36,910 nt of DNA. Source: Spirochaeta sp. (GTDB lineage Bacteria > Myxococcota_A > UBA9160 > UBA4427). The notes under the pieces were generated by a model. The model was given only the letters and a program-made list of their open reading frames with translations, was not told where the DNA came from and searched no databases. The stretch is from NCBI GenBank assembly GCA_002691025.1, contig NZGT01000125.1, forward strand, positions 6,817 through 43,726. The letters are read 5' to 3'. Position 1 is the first letter of the stretch. Every line of letters starts with the position of its first letter. This document shows, piece after piece, positions 17,383 to 24,654 of this stretch. Made by a program: the position numbers and the translations under genes.

Positions 17383-20263
17383 GAAGTTTCTTCTTCCTCC
17401 TCTTCGTGGTCTTCTGTGAAAAGAGGTGGGCGAGAGCCTGCCCTGTATGGGACTCGGGTTGCAGTGCGACTTCTTCCGGTGGACCCGCGGCCAGGATCTG
17501 TCCGCCGGCTTCCCCCCCGTCGGGTCCGAGGTCGATGACGTGATCGGCGCTCTTGATGACATCGAGGTGGTGTTCGATGACAAGCACTGTATTTCCCTTG
17601 TCGACCAGCCTCTGAAGCAACTCGATCAGCTTGCGCACATCCGACAAGTGGAGTCCTGTGGTGGGTTCATCGAGAAGGTAGAGGGTCCGTCCGGTGGATC
17701 GCTTGGCGAGTTCTCGCGCGAGCTTGACACGCTGGGCTTCTCCGCCGGACAGAGTGGTGGCGGGTTGCCCAATGCGCAGATAGCCGAGTCCCACATCACA
17801 AAGGGCCTGAAGGGCTCTGCGTATGGACGGGATGTTTTCCATGAAGGTGAGCCCTTCTTCCACCGTCATTTCCAGGACATCCGAAATGGTGCGTCCTTTG
17901 TACCGGATCTCAAGGGTCTCCCGGTTGTAGCGTCGGGCTTCACAGACCTCGCACGTAACGAAGAGGTCGGGCAAGAAGTGCATTTCGACCCGAAGCCGAC
18001 CGGCTCCTTCGCAGGCCTCGCAACGTCCACCGGAAACGTTGAATGAAAATCGCCCCGCATCATAACCGCGGGTGCGCGCGAGCGGCACCTGGGCGAAAAT
18101 CTGTCGGATGGCTCCAAAGGCCCCGGTATAGGTGGCCGCATTGGAACGCGGCGTCCGGCCGATGGGCGCTTGATCGACCTGGGTGACCTTGTCGATCAGG
18201 TCTTCGCCTTCAATAGAATCAAAAGGAGCCGGTCTCTCAAGCCCTCCATGAAGCTGGGCAGAGAGAACCCGATGGAGGGTTTCGGTGATGAGCGTCGACT
18301 TGCCGGATCCCGATACGCCGCTCACCACGATCAAGGTGCCCAGTGGGAGTTCGAGGTCGACATTCTTGAGATTGTTGCCGCGACACCCGCGAAGGCGAAG
18401 CGATCCGACCCCTTGGCGGCGTGTGGTTGGAACTGGAATGGTTTCGCGCTGGGCAAGCCAGGCTCCAGTGGGAGAGTTCGGGTCGGCGATGAGGTCTTCC
18501 TGGCGCCCGGAGGCCACCACACGCCCTCCGTGCACACCGGCGCCTGGACCCATATCGATCACCTGATCGGCCGCTTTGATGGTGTCTTCGTCGTGCTCCA
18601 CGACCACGACACTGTTGCCGTGGTCTCGCAAGCGGAGCAGGCTCTCGAGTAATTTCTGATTGTCACGGATGTGCAGGCCAATGGAAGGCTCATCCAGGAT
18701 ATACAGTACGCCGCGGAGAGAGGATCCGATCTGGGTGGCCAGGCGGATGCGCTGGGCTTCACCGCCTGAAAGAGAACGGCTGGGTCGATCCAGGGTCAGG
18801 TATGTCAGACCGACTTCTTCGAGGAAGATCAAACGTTCCCGGATTTCCGCGACGATGCGTCGGATCACGTCTTCTTTGGGGGAGCCTTCTTTGCGCTTCA
18901 GACCGTCGAGAAAGTTCCGTAGTTCCGCGATCGATAGAGAGCTGAGTTCGTGAATCGCTCGTGAGCCGATGTGTACGTTCCGCGCTTCCAGCCGTAGTCG
19001 GCTGCCCTCGCACTCGTCGCACGGCTGGGAGGTCTGGTAGCGAGCCAGCTTCGTGTCATTTCGTCTTTCGAGTTCATCGAGCACTCCGCTCCATTCCCTC
19101 GAGACGCGTGCTTTCCGGGGCTGGCCTGTGCGTGTGGGGCGCGCTCCTACGGAAAAAGAAACTTCCCCTTTCTTCCCACGAAGGATGGCCTTCTTGGCGA
19201 CATCGGGGAGTTCACGCCACGGTGTGTCGAGGTCCACCTCAAGATCCTCGGCGAGGTCCTTCAGGATCTGGGCGTAGTAGCGACGGTTGCGCTTTCGCTG
19301 CCATGGTTCGATGGCCGAGCTCAACGGCACATCCACATCGGGTACAACCCGATCGGGGTCGAAGCTATGGCGCTCCCCCAGGCCGTCACAGGCGGGACAC
19401 GCACCGGCCGGACTGTTGAAGGAGAACAGACGGGGTGCGATTTCGGGCAATGAGATTCCGCAGTCCGCACAAGCGTTCGAACTCGAGAAAAGCCAATCCC
19501 GATCCGGTTCTTTCTTGGAGGGGTCTTGAACGAGAACGACCACCAATCCGTCGGCCAGGCCCAGTGCGGTTTCAATCGAAGCGAAGAGGCGTTCCTCCAC
19601 GCCTTTCTTGGCGATGATGCGATCGATGACGAGTTCGATGTCGTGTTTTTTCTGCCGAGCCAATTTGATTTCATCATCGAGTTGCCGCATCTCGCCATCA
19701 ATACGCGCATGGACGTAGCCCCGGCGACGCATGTCTTCGAGTTCTTTGCGGTACGCCCCTTTTCGGCCGCGGATCATCGGAGCCATGATCTGGATCCGTG
19801 TCCCCGATTCCAGCGCGAGAATGCGACTCGTCATCTCTGAAGCACTCTGGGCTGCAATGGGTTCGCCGCATTTCGGGCACAGTGGGTCTCCTCCTCGTGC
19901 GAACAGGAGTCGGAGGTAGTCGGATATCTCTGTGGCGGTTCCGACGGTACTGCGAGGGCTTCGACCGATGCTGCGCTGTTCGATGGAAAGGGTCGGGGAC
20001 AGTCCTTCAATGGATTCCACATCGGGCCGTTCCATCTGATCGAGGAATTGTCTCGCGTAGGCGGAAAGCGATTCAATGTACCTTCGCTGACCTTCGGCGT
20101 AGAGGGTATCGAAGGCGAGGCTCGATTTACCTGAGCCGGACGGCCCCGTGATGACGACGAATTGATTTCTTCGGATCCGGACGTCCACACCCTTGAGATT
20201 GTGGGTGCGTGCGCCGGTGACGACGATTTCCGGGTATGCGTTTGAAGTCTGGAGCGGAGTCAT
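17372..20263 (-). CDS. uvrA: Excinuclease ABC subunit A
   Basis: Damage-recognition ATPase of nucleotide excision repair. 963 residues from ATG 20263. It has two ABC-type nucleotide-binding units: the first Walker A reads GPSGSGKSSLAFDTLYAEG near residue 40, and the second reads SGVSGSGKSTLITETL near residue 655. The signature sequences are LSGGEAQRIRLA and LSGGEAQRVKLA. Zinc-finger pairs are seen as CPKCGEP, CPACDGLG, CDECEGSR, CEACEGAG and CEVCEARRY. The C-terminal tail is basic (RRKKK). It partners with UvrB and UvrC, which are not in the window, and is functionally linked to mfd further right. An 8-bp inverted repeat lies just upstream of the start. Confidence 0.97.
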   Translation of the reverse strand: MTPLQTSNAYPEIVVTGARTHNLKGVDVRIRRNQFVVITGPSGSGKSSLAFDTLYAEGQRRYIESLSAYARQFLDQMERPDVESIEGLSPTLSIEQRSIGRSPRSTVGTATEISDYLRLLFARGGDPLCPKCGEPIAAQSASEMTSRILALESGTRIQIMAPMIRGRKGAYRKELEDMRRRGYVHARIDGEMRQLDDEIKLARQKKHDIELVIDRIIAKKGVEERLFASIETALGLADGLVVVLVQDPSKKEPDRDWLFSSSNACADCGISLPEIAPRLFSFNSPAGACPACDGLGERHSFDPDRVVPDVDVPLSSAIEPWQRKRNRRYYAQILKDLAEDLEVDLDTPWRELPDVAKKAILRGKKGEVSFSVGARPTRTGQPRKARVSREWSGVLDELERRNDTKLARYQTSQPCDECEGSRLRLEARNVHIGSRAIHELSSLSIAELRNFLDGLKRKEGSPKEDVIRRIVAEIRERLIFLEEVGLTYLTLDRPSRSLSGGEAQRIRLATQIGSSLRGVLYILDEPSIGLHIRDNQKLLESLLRLRDHGNSVVVVEHDEDTIKAADQVIDMGPGAGVHGGRVVASGRQEDLIADPNSPTGAWLAQRETIPVPTTRRQGVGSLRLRGCRGNNLKNVDLELPLGTLIVVSGVSGSGKSTLITETLHRVLSAQLHGGLERPAPFDSIEGEDLIDKVTQVDQAPIGRTPRSNAATYTGAFGAIRQIFAQVPLARTRGYDAGRFSFNVSGGRCEACEGAGRLRVEMHFLPDLFVTCEVCEARRYNRETLEIRYKGRTISDVLEMTVEEGLTFMENIPSIRRALQALCDVGLGYLRIGQPATTLSGGEAQRVKLARELAKRSTGRTLYLLDEPTTGLHLSDVRKLIELLQRLVDKGNTVLVIEHHLDVIKSADHVIDLGPDGGEAGGQILAAGPPEEVALQPESHTGQALAHLFSQKTTKRRKKKLHGS

Positions 20264-20276
20264 CGTTTCGCTTTAT

Positions 20277-20302
20277 CTCGATGACTCTTCCGGATCATCG
20301 AG
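20277..20302 (-). promoter_or_regulatory. Inverted repeat in the uvrA leader
   Basis: CTCGATGA (20277-20284) and TCATCGAG (20295-20302) are perfect inverted arms around a 10-base spacer that contains TCCGGA. The repeat ends 13 bp from the uvrA ATG and could be an operator or an mRNA hairpin. It does not match the E. coli LexA box (CTGT-N8-ACAG). Confidence 0.4.
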
Positions 20303-20342
20303 TTGAGACACATCGGTGCTGTTCACGCGATCTCCTCCCGGC

Positions 20343-21335
20343 TTACCGGGAACTCTCCGCATAGCGACCCTTGCGTGCGATGAAGGTCTGCTTCCGGACT
20401 TCGTCGAGCCATTCGCCAATTTCACGATCGGTTTTGCGGTTGACCAGCTCGGCTCGCAAAGAAGCATTCGCTTGCTCGAGGGTGACCGGTTCGAAGGAGC
20501 GTTCGTCCACCAGCTGAAGAAGGTTGCAGCCAAAAGGCATGGGGATGGGATTCGTGATTTCCCCGGGTTTGAGGGTTTGGATGGCATTCACCATCCAGGG
20601 CGCAATTTCATTCAAGTGGAGCCAGCCCAGTTCTCCTTGCTGTTCCGGGTTCATCTCGGTGAGCTGTCGAGCCGCTTCGTTGAAGTCGAGCTGGCCGGCT
20701 CGAATCTTGACGGCGGCCTCGTCAATCATCGCGCAGGCGGTATTTTCGTTGCGCATCGTTGAGCCGCCGACCCCCACCAGGATGTGCCGAAGCCGGACCT
20801 CTTCTCCGCCTGCTTTCTGGTCACCGTATCGTTCGTTGAAGAGCGCCTGAATCTCTTCGGGAGTGACGCGAACGCGGTCGCTCACCATGGCGCCAATGAT
20901 CTTGTTTCGTTCGATTTCGCCTTTCAGCTTGGTCCGGTATTCCTTCATGGTCAGGCCATGGTTTTCGACGCTGGCCTTGAGCTGGGCTGCCGTGAGCCCG
21001 TTGCTTTGTGCGATCCCCTCGACCGCCTGACTGATTTCGTCCTGGGATGCGCCCATTTCCAGTCGAGTCACCATGTTGGCGATCAACCTTTCGTCGATGA
21101 GCCGCTCAAGGGCCTCGCGATGCATATTGTTGACCTGGGCATCGGGCGCTCCGGCGTCCCGCATCCTCTTCTCCATCGGGCGAGTCATCTCGTCGAGTTC
21201 GGAAACGAGGACGATTTCGTCGCCCACCTGGGCCGCGACCCCATCGAGGAGTTTTTCATCGGTGGCCCCGGCCGAAGAGGACCAGAAGAAGATCGACGAA
21301 ACGAGCATGAGAAGTATGGGTAGGTGCAAAATCAT
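20343..21335 (-). CDS. surA: SurA-like periplasmic peptidyl-prolyl isomerase/chaperone
   Basis: Periplasmic chaperone that escorts outer-membrane proteins. 330 residues with a cleavable signal peptide (hydrophobic MILHLPILLMLVSSIFFW, cleavage likely after SSAGA). A SurA N-terminal helical domain (about 25-165) begins LDGVAAQVGDEIVLVSELDEM, the family pattern. One parvulin domain follows (about 175-280) with RLRHILVGV, and then GELGWLHLNEIAPWMVNAI and MPFGCNLLQLVDERS. E. coli SurA has two parvulin domains and 428 residues, so this is the shorter one-domain form. The symbol is by similarity only; it could equally be a PpiC-type paralogue. It is co-directional with uvrA, 79 bp upstream. Confidence 0.85.
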   Translation of the reverse strand: MILHLPILLMLVSSIFFWSSSAGATDEKLLDGVAAQVGDEIVLVSELDEMTRPMEKRMRDAGAPDAQVNNMHREALERLIDERLIANMVTRLEMGASQDEISQAVEGIAQSNGLTAAQLKASVENHGLTMKEYRTKLKGEIERNKIIGAMVSDRVRVTPEEIQALFNERYGDQKAGGEEVRLRHILVGVGGSTMRNENTACAMIDEAAVKIRAGQLDFNEAARQLTEMNPEQQGELGWLHLNEIAPWMVNAIQTLKPGEITNPIPMPFGCNLLQLVDERSFEPVTLEQANASLRAELVNRKTDREIGEWLDEVRKQTFIARKGRYAESSR

Positions 21336-21376
21336 TACTCCGCCCCGCAGGGAGATAAAGGAAGCTCTGGTTTCTC

Positions 21377-21427
21377 CCGTAAATCGATTACGAGGTCTTA
21401 CGGATACTAGCGGTCTCCTCCGCTAGT
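21377..21427. promoter_or_regulatory. Cluster of inverted repeats between surA and the TetR gene
   Basis: ACTAGCGG-TCTCCT-CCGCTAGT (21406-21427) is a perfect 8-bp stem. Just before it, CCGTAA (21377-21382) can pair with TTACGG (21398-21403), or CGTAA (21378-21382) with TTACG (21388-21392). The cluster lies in the divergent promoter region of two genes and may hold operators. Confidence 0.45.
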
Positions 21428-21567
21428 GCGCCAAGCCTTCCGGGCCCAAGAGGCCCCTCGCCATTGAATTGGAATCACCCAAAGGCGCTCGGAGTGATCT
21501 ATCCTGCCCATTGGTAGAGATATATTTATCAGTATGTCCGTGTTTGATCTTTTCTCTTTCCGTTCTA

Positions 21568-22200
21568 TTGTATCGAAAAACCGGGAGAAGACTGATATCT
21601 ATATCATACTCTTTAAGCTCGAATGCCGAAAAGGCGTCGACCCGTGACCGGATTCTGAGTCGCGGGTGTGAGTTGATCGCGGAATGTGGCCTCGAGGGGG
21701 TCAACACGAATTCAATTGCTCGCAGGGCGGGTGTGGGGGTAGGTACCTTCTATCGCCACTTTGAGGACAAGCATGCCTTTTTGAGAGCCTGCATGGCGGA
21801 GGGGTTGGAGAGTCTCCAGGCGGACCTCCTCGCCGCACAGGCCGCCACCGCCGGCGCGGAGGTACGAGAGCAGGTGCGCGCGAGTCTGGTGGCTTTTGTG
21901 GGTTTCGCGGTCCGAGACCCCGCTCGTTTCCGGCTGATGTTCTCCTTGGGGCACAGCCTGAGCCCTCGCTTTCGGGGCGGTCGGGGTCTCTCCCATCGGG
22001 CCGTGGAGCGGGCCTTGTATGGCATGCAGGAAAGAGGAGATGTGGACCCCGGGCTCAATCCGGCCGTGGCGGCCCGGGCCTTTACGGCCGCCCAGTCTCA
22101 AGCCGTTCTATGGTGGCTGCAGGATCCGGACGCACCGGAGGAATCGGATTTGATCGACACCTTGGTGAGGCTTCATCCTGCCATCGCGTGTCGAATCTGA
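21568..22200 (+). CDS. TetR-family transcriptional regulator
   Basis: Ligand-responsive repressor type. The frame is open from 21469. The start is unclear: TTG 21568, used here, has no Shine-Dalgarno, and no ATG or GTG lies in frame near the fold. The HTH domain runs from TRDRILSRGCELIAECG through SIARRAGVGVGTFYRHFEDK, the family signature. The C-terminal half (about 90-210) is helical, with a WWLQDPDAPEESDLIDTL tail similar to TetR C-terminal domains that bind small ligands. A 14-bp palindrome (TGATAT-CT-ATATCA) at 21593-21606 lies just downstream of the assumed start and may be an operator. Targets are unknown; surA is divergent and the glycosyltransferase follows after 106 bp. Confidence 0.8.
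   Translation: MYRKTGRRLISISYSLSSNAEKASTRDRILSRGCELIAECGLEGVNTNSIARRAGVGVGTFYRHFEDKHAFLRACMAEGLESLQADLLAAQAATAGAEVREQVRASLVAFVGFAVRDPARFRLMFSLGHSLSPRFRGGRGLSHRAVERALYGMQERGDVDPGLNPAVAARAFTAAQSQAVLWWLQDPDAPEESDLIDTLVRLHPAIACRI
21593..21606. promoter_or_regulatory. Palindrome near the TetR start
   Basis: TGATAT and ATATCA are perfect inverted arms with a two-base centre, in an unusually AT-rich stretch (about 21510-21620). It fits a dimeric repressor operator, perhaps for autoregulation. Confidence 0.4.
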
Positions 22201-22306
22201 ATCTAGAGAGTCTGGACCTGCTTTGGCCTGAGATCCTCAGTCGCTTCGCTCAAGGGACCCGAGTACTCTTGGGCCTGGCTTGGTTTGAGCCTTTCAGGGG
22301 TAGACG

Positions 22307-23278
22307 TTGTCGGACCGCGATGCATCAGTTCTTGAGCCCGTCGTTTATACCGCGGGTGTCATCAACTATCGGAATTACGACGATCTGTCTGCTTGCTTGA
22401 AGGCCCTCCAGGCTCAGACCCATGGGGCTGCTCATATCACCGTCGTGGATGCGGACTCAGACGAGACCCGTCTGGCTCCCCTTGAACTCGAGTTTCCGAC
22501 CGTGGATTTCGAGCGTATCGAGAATCATGGCTACGCGGGGGGGGCCAACCGGTTGCTGGCCTTCCTGGGGCGCGCAGTCCCGGACGCCGAGTTTTCGTTG
22601 ATTCTCAATCCCGACACCTTTCTGGAAGCGGATTTTTGCGAAGTCCTTCTCAACTCCATGCGCAGTCGTCCCGATGTCGCTCTGGCGGGTGGGAAGTTGT
22701 TTCGCTCGGGTCGTGAGCGGCTTGATAGTGCGGGCCTTCGCCTTCCGCTCAACCGTCGTCCTCAGGACCGGGGGAGCTGTCAACCGGATCGAGGTCAGTT
22801 CGATCGGGCCGAGTATGTGTTCGGGGCCAGCGGTGCGGCCATGATGATCCGCCTGGCGGCTCTTCCTGATCTTGAAATCGAAGGGGAGATCTTTGACGAG
22901 GATTTCTTCGTCTATCACGAGGATACGGACCTGTCCTGGCGGGCTCACAAACTGGGGTGGCGGGTCTACTATGAGCCGGCCGCGGTAGCGATCCATAAGC
23001 GCGGTTGGCAGAAGGAATCCCGGTATTCGGTTCCCGCTGAAATCCGGCGTCATTCCTTCAAGAACCATTACCTGCAGATAGCGAAGAACGAATCGCTTCT
23101 TTCGTTTGTGTGTCTATTGCCGGTCTTCCTCTTCTGGGAGGTTCTTCGCTTTGGTTTTGCGATTCTCCTGGACCGGACCATCCTGCCCGCGTATGGGCAG
23201 GCCTACAAGCTCATGGGTCGTGCTTTTCACAAGCGTGGCGTGCTGCAAGCGAAGCGGAGAGATCGCAAGTCCCGCTGA
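22307..23278 (+). CDS. Family 2 glycosyltransferase, rhamnosyltransferase-like
   Basis: GT-A fold enzyme likely to add a sugar to a surface polysaccharide. 323 residues from TTG 22307, which follows AGGGG with 7-bp spacing. The N-terminal strand GVINYRNYDDL and NHGYAGGANRLL are typical of the rhamnosyltransferase-like subgroup. The metal and donor motif is LNPDTFLEADF near residue 100, and the acceptor-region motif DEDFFVYHEDTDLSWRAH is near residue 200. A hydrophobic stretch at about 263-290 (LLSFVCLLPVFLFWEVL) suggests membrane association. The C-terminus is basic. It is convergent with gmhB, separated by 10 bp. The sugar is not determinable from the sequence. Confidence 0.88.
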   Translation: MSDRDASVLEPVVYTAGVINYRNYDDLSACLKALQAQTHGAAHITVVDADSDETRLAPLELEFPTVDFERIENHGYAGGANRLLAFLGRAVPDAEFSLILNPDTFLEADFCEVLLNSMRSRPDVALAGGKLFRSGRERLDSAGLRLPLNRRPQDRGSCQPDRGQFDRAEYVFGASGAAMMIRLAALPDLEIEGEIFDEDFFVYHEDTDLSWRAHKLGWRVYYEPAAVAIHKRGWQKESRYSVPAEIRRHSFKNHYLQIAKNESLLSFVCLLPVFLFWEVLRFGFAILLDRTILPAYGQAYKLMGRAFHKRGVLQAKRRDRKSR

Positions 23279-23288
23279 GTCAGTCTTG

Positions 23289-23906
23289 TCACGGTTTGGG
23301 GTGGGCGGTCGTGTCCTCAAGGATGGCGCTTACGGCCTCCGAGAGATTCTCGTAGGTTGCGATTTCCTCGAGTCCATTTTCTTTCAGCGCGACGCTGTTT
23401 CCCCGACCGGTGCGCACGAGAATCGGCCGGCAGCCGGCTCGCCGAGCGGCTTGTAGATCACTGAGTTGATCGCCCACAAGGGGTGCGCCGTGAAGCGAGC
23501 AGCCCAGGGCGGCTTCGGCTTGGCGGATCAAGCCTACGTTGGGTTTTCGACATTCACAGCCTTCGTCCGGGTGATGGGGACAGAAGAAAATCCCGGCAAT
23601 CTCGCCGCCGGCTTTTTCGAGGGTTCGTTTCAGTCGAAGGTGGATGGATTCAAGGGTGGGAAGATCGAGAAGGCCACGGCCGATGGCCGACTGATTGGTG
23701 AGGATCACCACGCCGATCCCGGCCGCCCGAAGTCGCGCGATGGCTTCGACGCTGCCTGGAATCGGGATCCATTGATCCGGCTCAAGGATGTAGGAGCCGG
23801 GATTTTCCTGGTTGATGACTCCGTCTCGATCGAGCAGCACCCAGCGGCGTGCGGGGCTTTCCGGGGCCTGCACGGACGGGGCCTGATGGCGATCGATGGG
23901 TTTCAC
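23289..23906 (-). CDS. gmhB: D-glycero-beta-D-manno-heptose-1,7-bisphosphate 7-phosphatase
   Basis: HAD-superfamily phosphatase of the ADP-heptose pathway for LPS core. 205 residues. The catalytic motif is LLDRDGVIN, with the nucleophile Asp26 and acid/base Asp28. A zinc-binding loop CPHHPDEGCECRKP is near residue 110, the GmhB hallmark that separates it from histidinol-phosphatase relatives without zinc. The last HAD motif reads LVGDQLSDLQAARRAG. The start ATG 23906 faces gmhA across a 121-bp gap. It is expected to act with gmhA and a bifunctional or split HldE; HldE is not in the window. Confidence 0.93.
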   Translation of the reverse strand: MKPIDRHQAPSVQAPESPARRWVLLDRDGVINQENPGSYILEPDQWIPIPGSVEAIARLRAAGIGVVILTNQSAIGRGLLDLPTLESIHLRLKRTLEKAGGEIAGIFFCPHHPDEGCECRKPNVGLIRQAEAALGCSLHGAPLVGDQLSDLQAARRAGCRPILVRTGRGNSVALKENGLEEIATYENLSEAVSAILEDTTAHPKP

Positions 23907-23970
23907 GAGGACTCCTGACGGCTTCGGGAGGTCTTGATGTCGAACCGGACCGGCGCAGGAGAAATTAGCG

Positions 23971-23990
23971 GCCTTGCCCCGCCTTGCCCC
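23971..23990. repeat. Tandem 10-bp repeat in the gmhB-gmhA gap
   Basis: GCCTTGCCCC occurs twice back to back, followed by a diverged third-like unit (GCTCTTGTGG, CTTGCCC). It lies in the divergent promoter region, near a possible TACACT -10 at 24016-24021 for gmhA, which would leave almost no leader. Confidence 0.5.
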
Positions 23991-24027
23991 GCTCTTGTGG
24001 CTTGCCCACGCCCGCTACACTGGGGGC

Positions 24028-24630
24028 ATGCCCTCCCATCCGACTCTTGATCGTGTGCTGGAAGAAGCGCGAGAAACCCTGGAGGCCTTCGAGGCAGACG
24101 GGGATCTGGGCCGGGTTTTTGAGGAGTTCGTGGACGTATGTCTCGCGACGCTCCGTTCGGGTGGCAAGCTCCTGGCCTGTGGCAATGGGGGGAGTCTGTG
24201 TGATGCGATGCATTTCGCCCAGGAATGTGCGGGCCGGCTCTTTCGCGATCGGCCTGCTCTCTCGGCCATCGCACTGTCCGACCCGGCGCAGTTGACGGCC
24301 ATCGCCAACGACTATGGGTTCGAGCAGGTATTCGCCCGACAACTGGAAGCCCACGGGCGGCCGGGAGACGTGTTGGTTGCGATTTCCACCAGTGGCAATT
24401 CCGAAAACCTGGTCCAGGCGGTGGAGTCGGCGCGTCATCGAGACATCCGAAGCGTAGGCCTCTTGGGTCGTGGGGGTGGCAAGCTGCTGGAGCGGGTCGA
24501 CCTGGCCATGGTGGTTCCTCACGCGACTCGGCCCGATCGCATTCAGGAGATGCACATCAAGATCCTGCATGCGGTGGTGGAGGCGGTGGAAGCCAGACTC
24601 TACCCCGAGCTCGATACCGACGCGCGCTAG
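24028..24630 (+). CDS. gmhA: Phosphoheptose isomerase GmhA
   Basis: Converts sedoheptulose-7-phosphate to D-glycero-D-manno-heptose-7-phosphate, the first step of LPS heptose synthesis. 200 residues from ATG 24028, with GGGGG upstream; an upstream frame to 23974 lacks family match. The SIS-domain motifs are GGKLLACGNGGSLCDAMHFAQE near residue 48, with the conserved NGGS, and LVAISTSGNSENLVQA near residue 120. QEMHIKILHAVVE near residue 177 carries the C-terminal histidines of the metal site. The A-to-L/C change in NGGSLCD (usually NGGSAAD) is notable but keeps the loop shape. It faces gmhB divergently. Confidence 0.92.
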   Translation: MPSHPTLDRVLEEARETLEAFEADGDLGRVFEEFVDVCLATLRSGGKLLACGNGGSLCDAMHFAQECAGRLFRDRPALSAIALSDPAQLTAIANDYGFEQVFARQLEAHGRPGDVLVAISTSGNSENLVQAVESARHRDIRSVGLLGRGGGKLLERVDLAMVVPHATRPDRIQEMHIKILHAVVEAVEARLYPELDTDAR

Positions 24631-24654
24631 CCGGCTCGACGGCTCCGGGATCGA

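Noticed and set aside
21534-21647. Small 37-residue frame starting MSVFDLF before the TetR domain
   Set aside because: It ends inside the TetR helix-turn-helix in another frame and lacks a ribosome site; treated as chance in AT-rich DNA.
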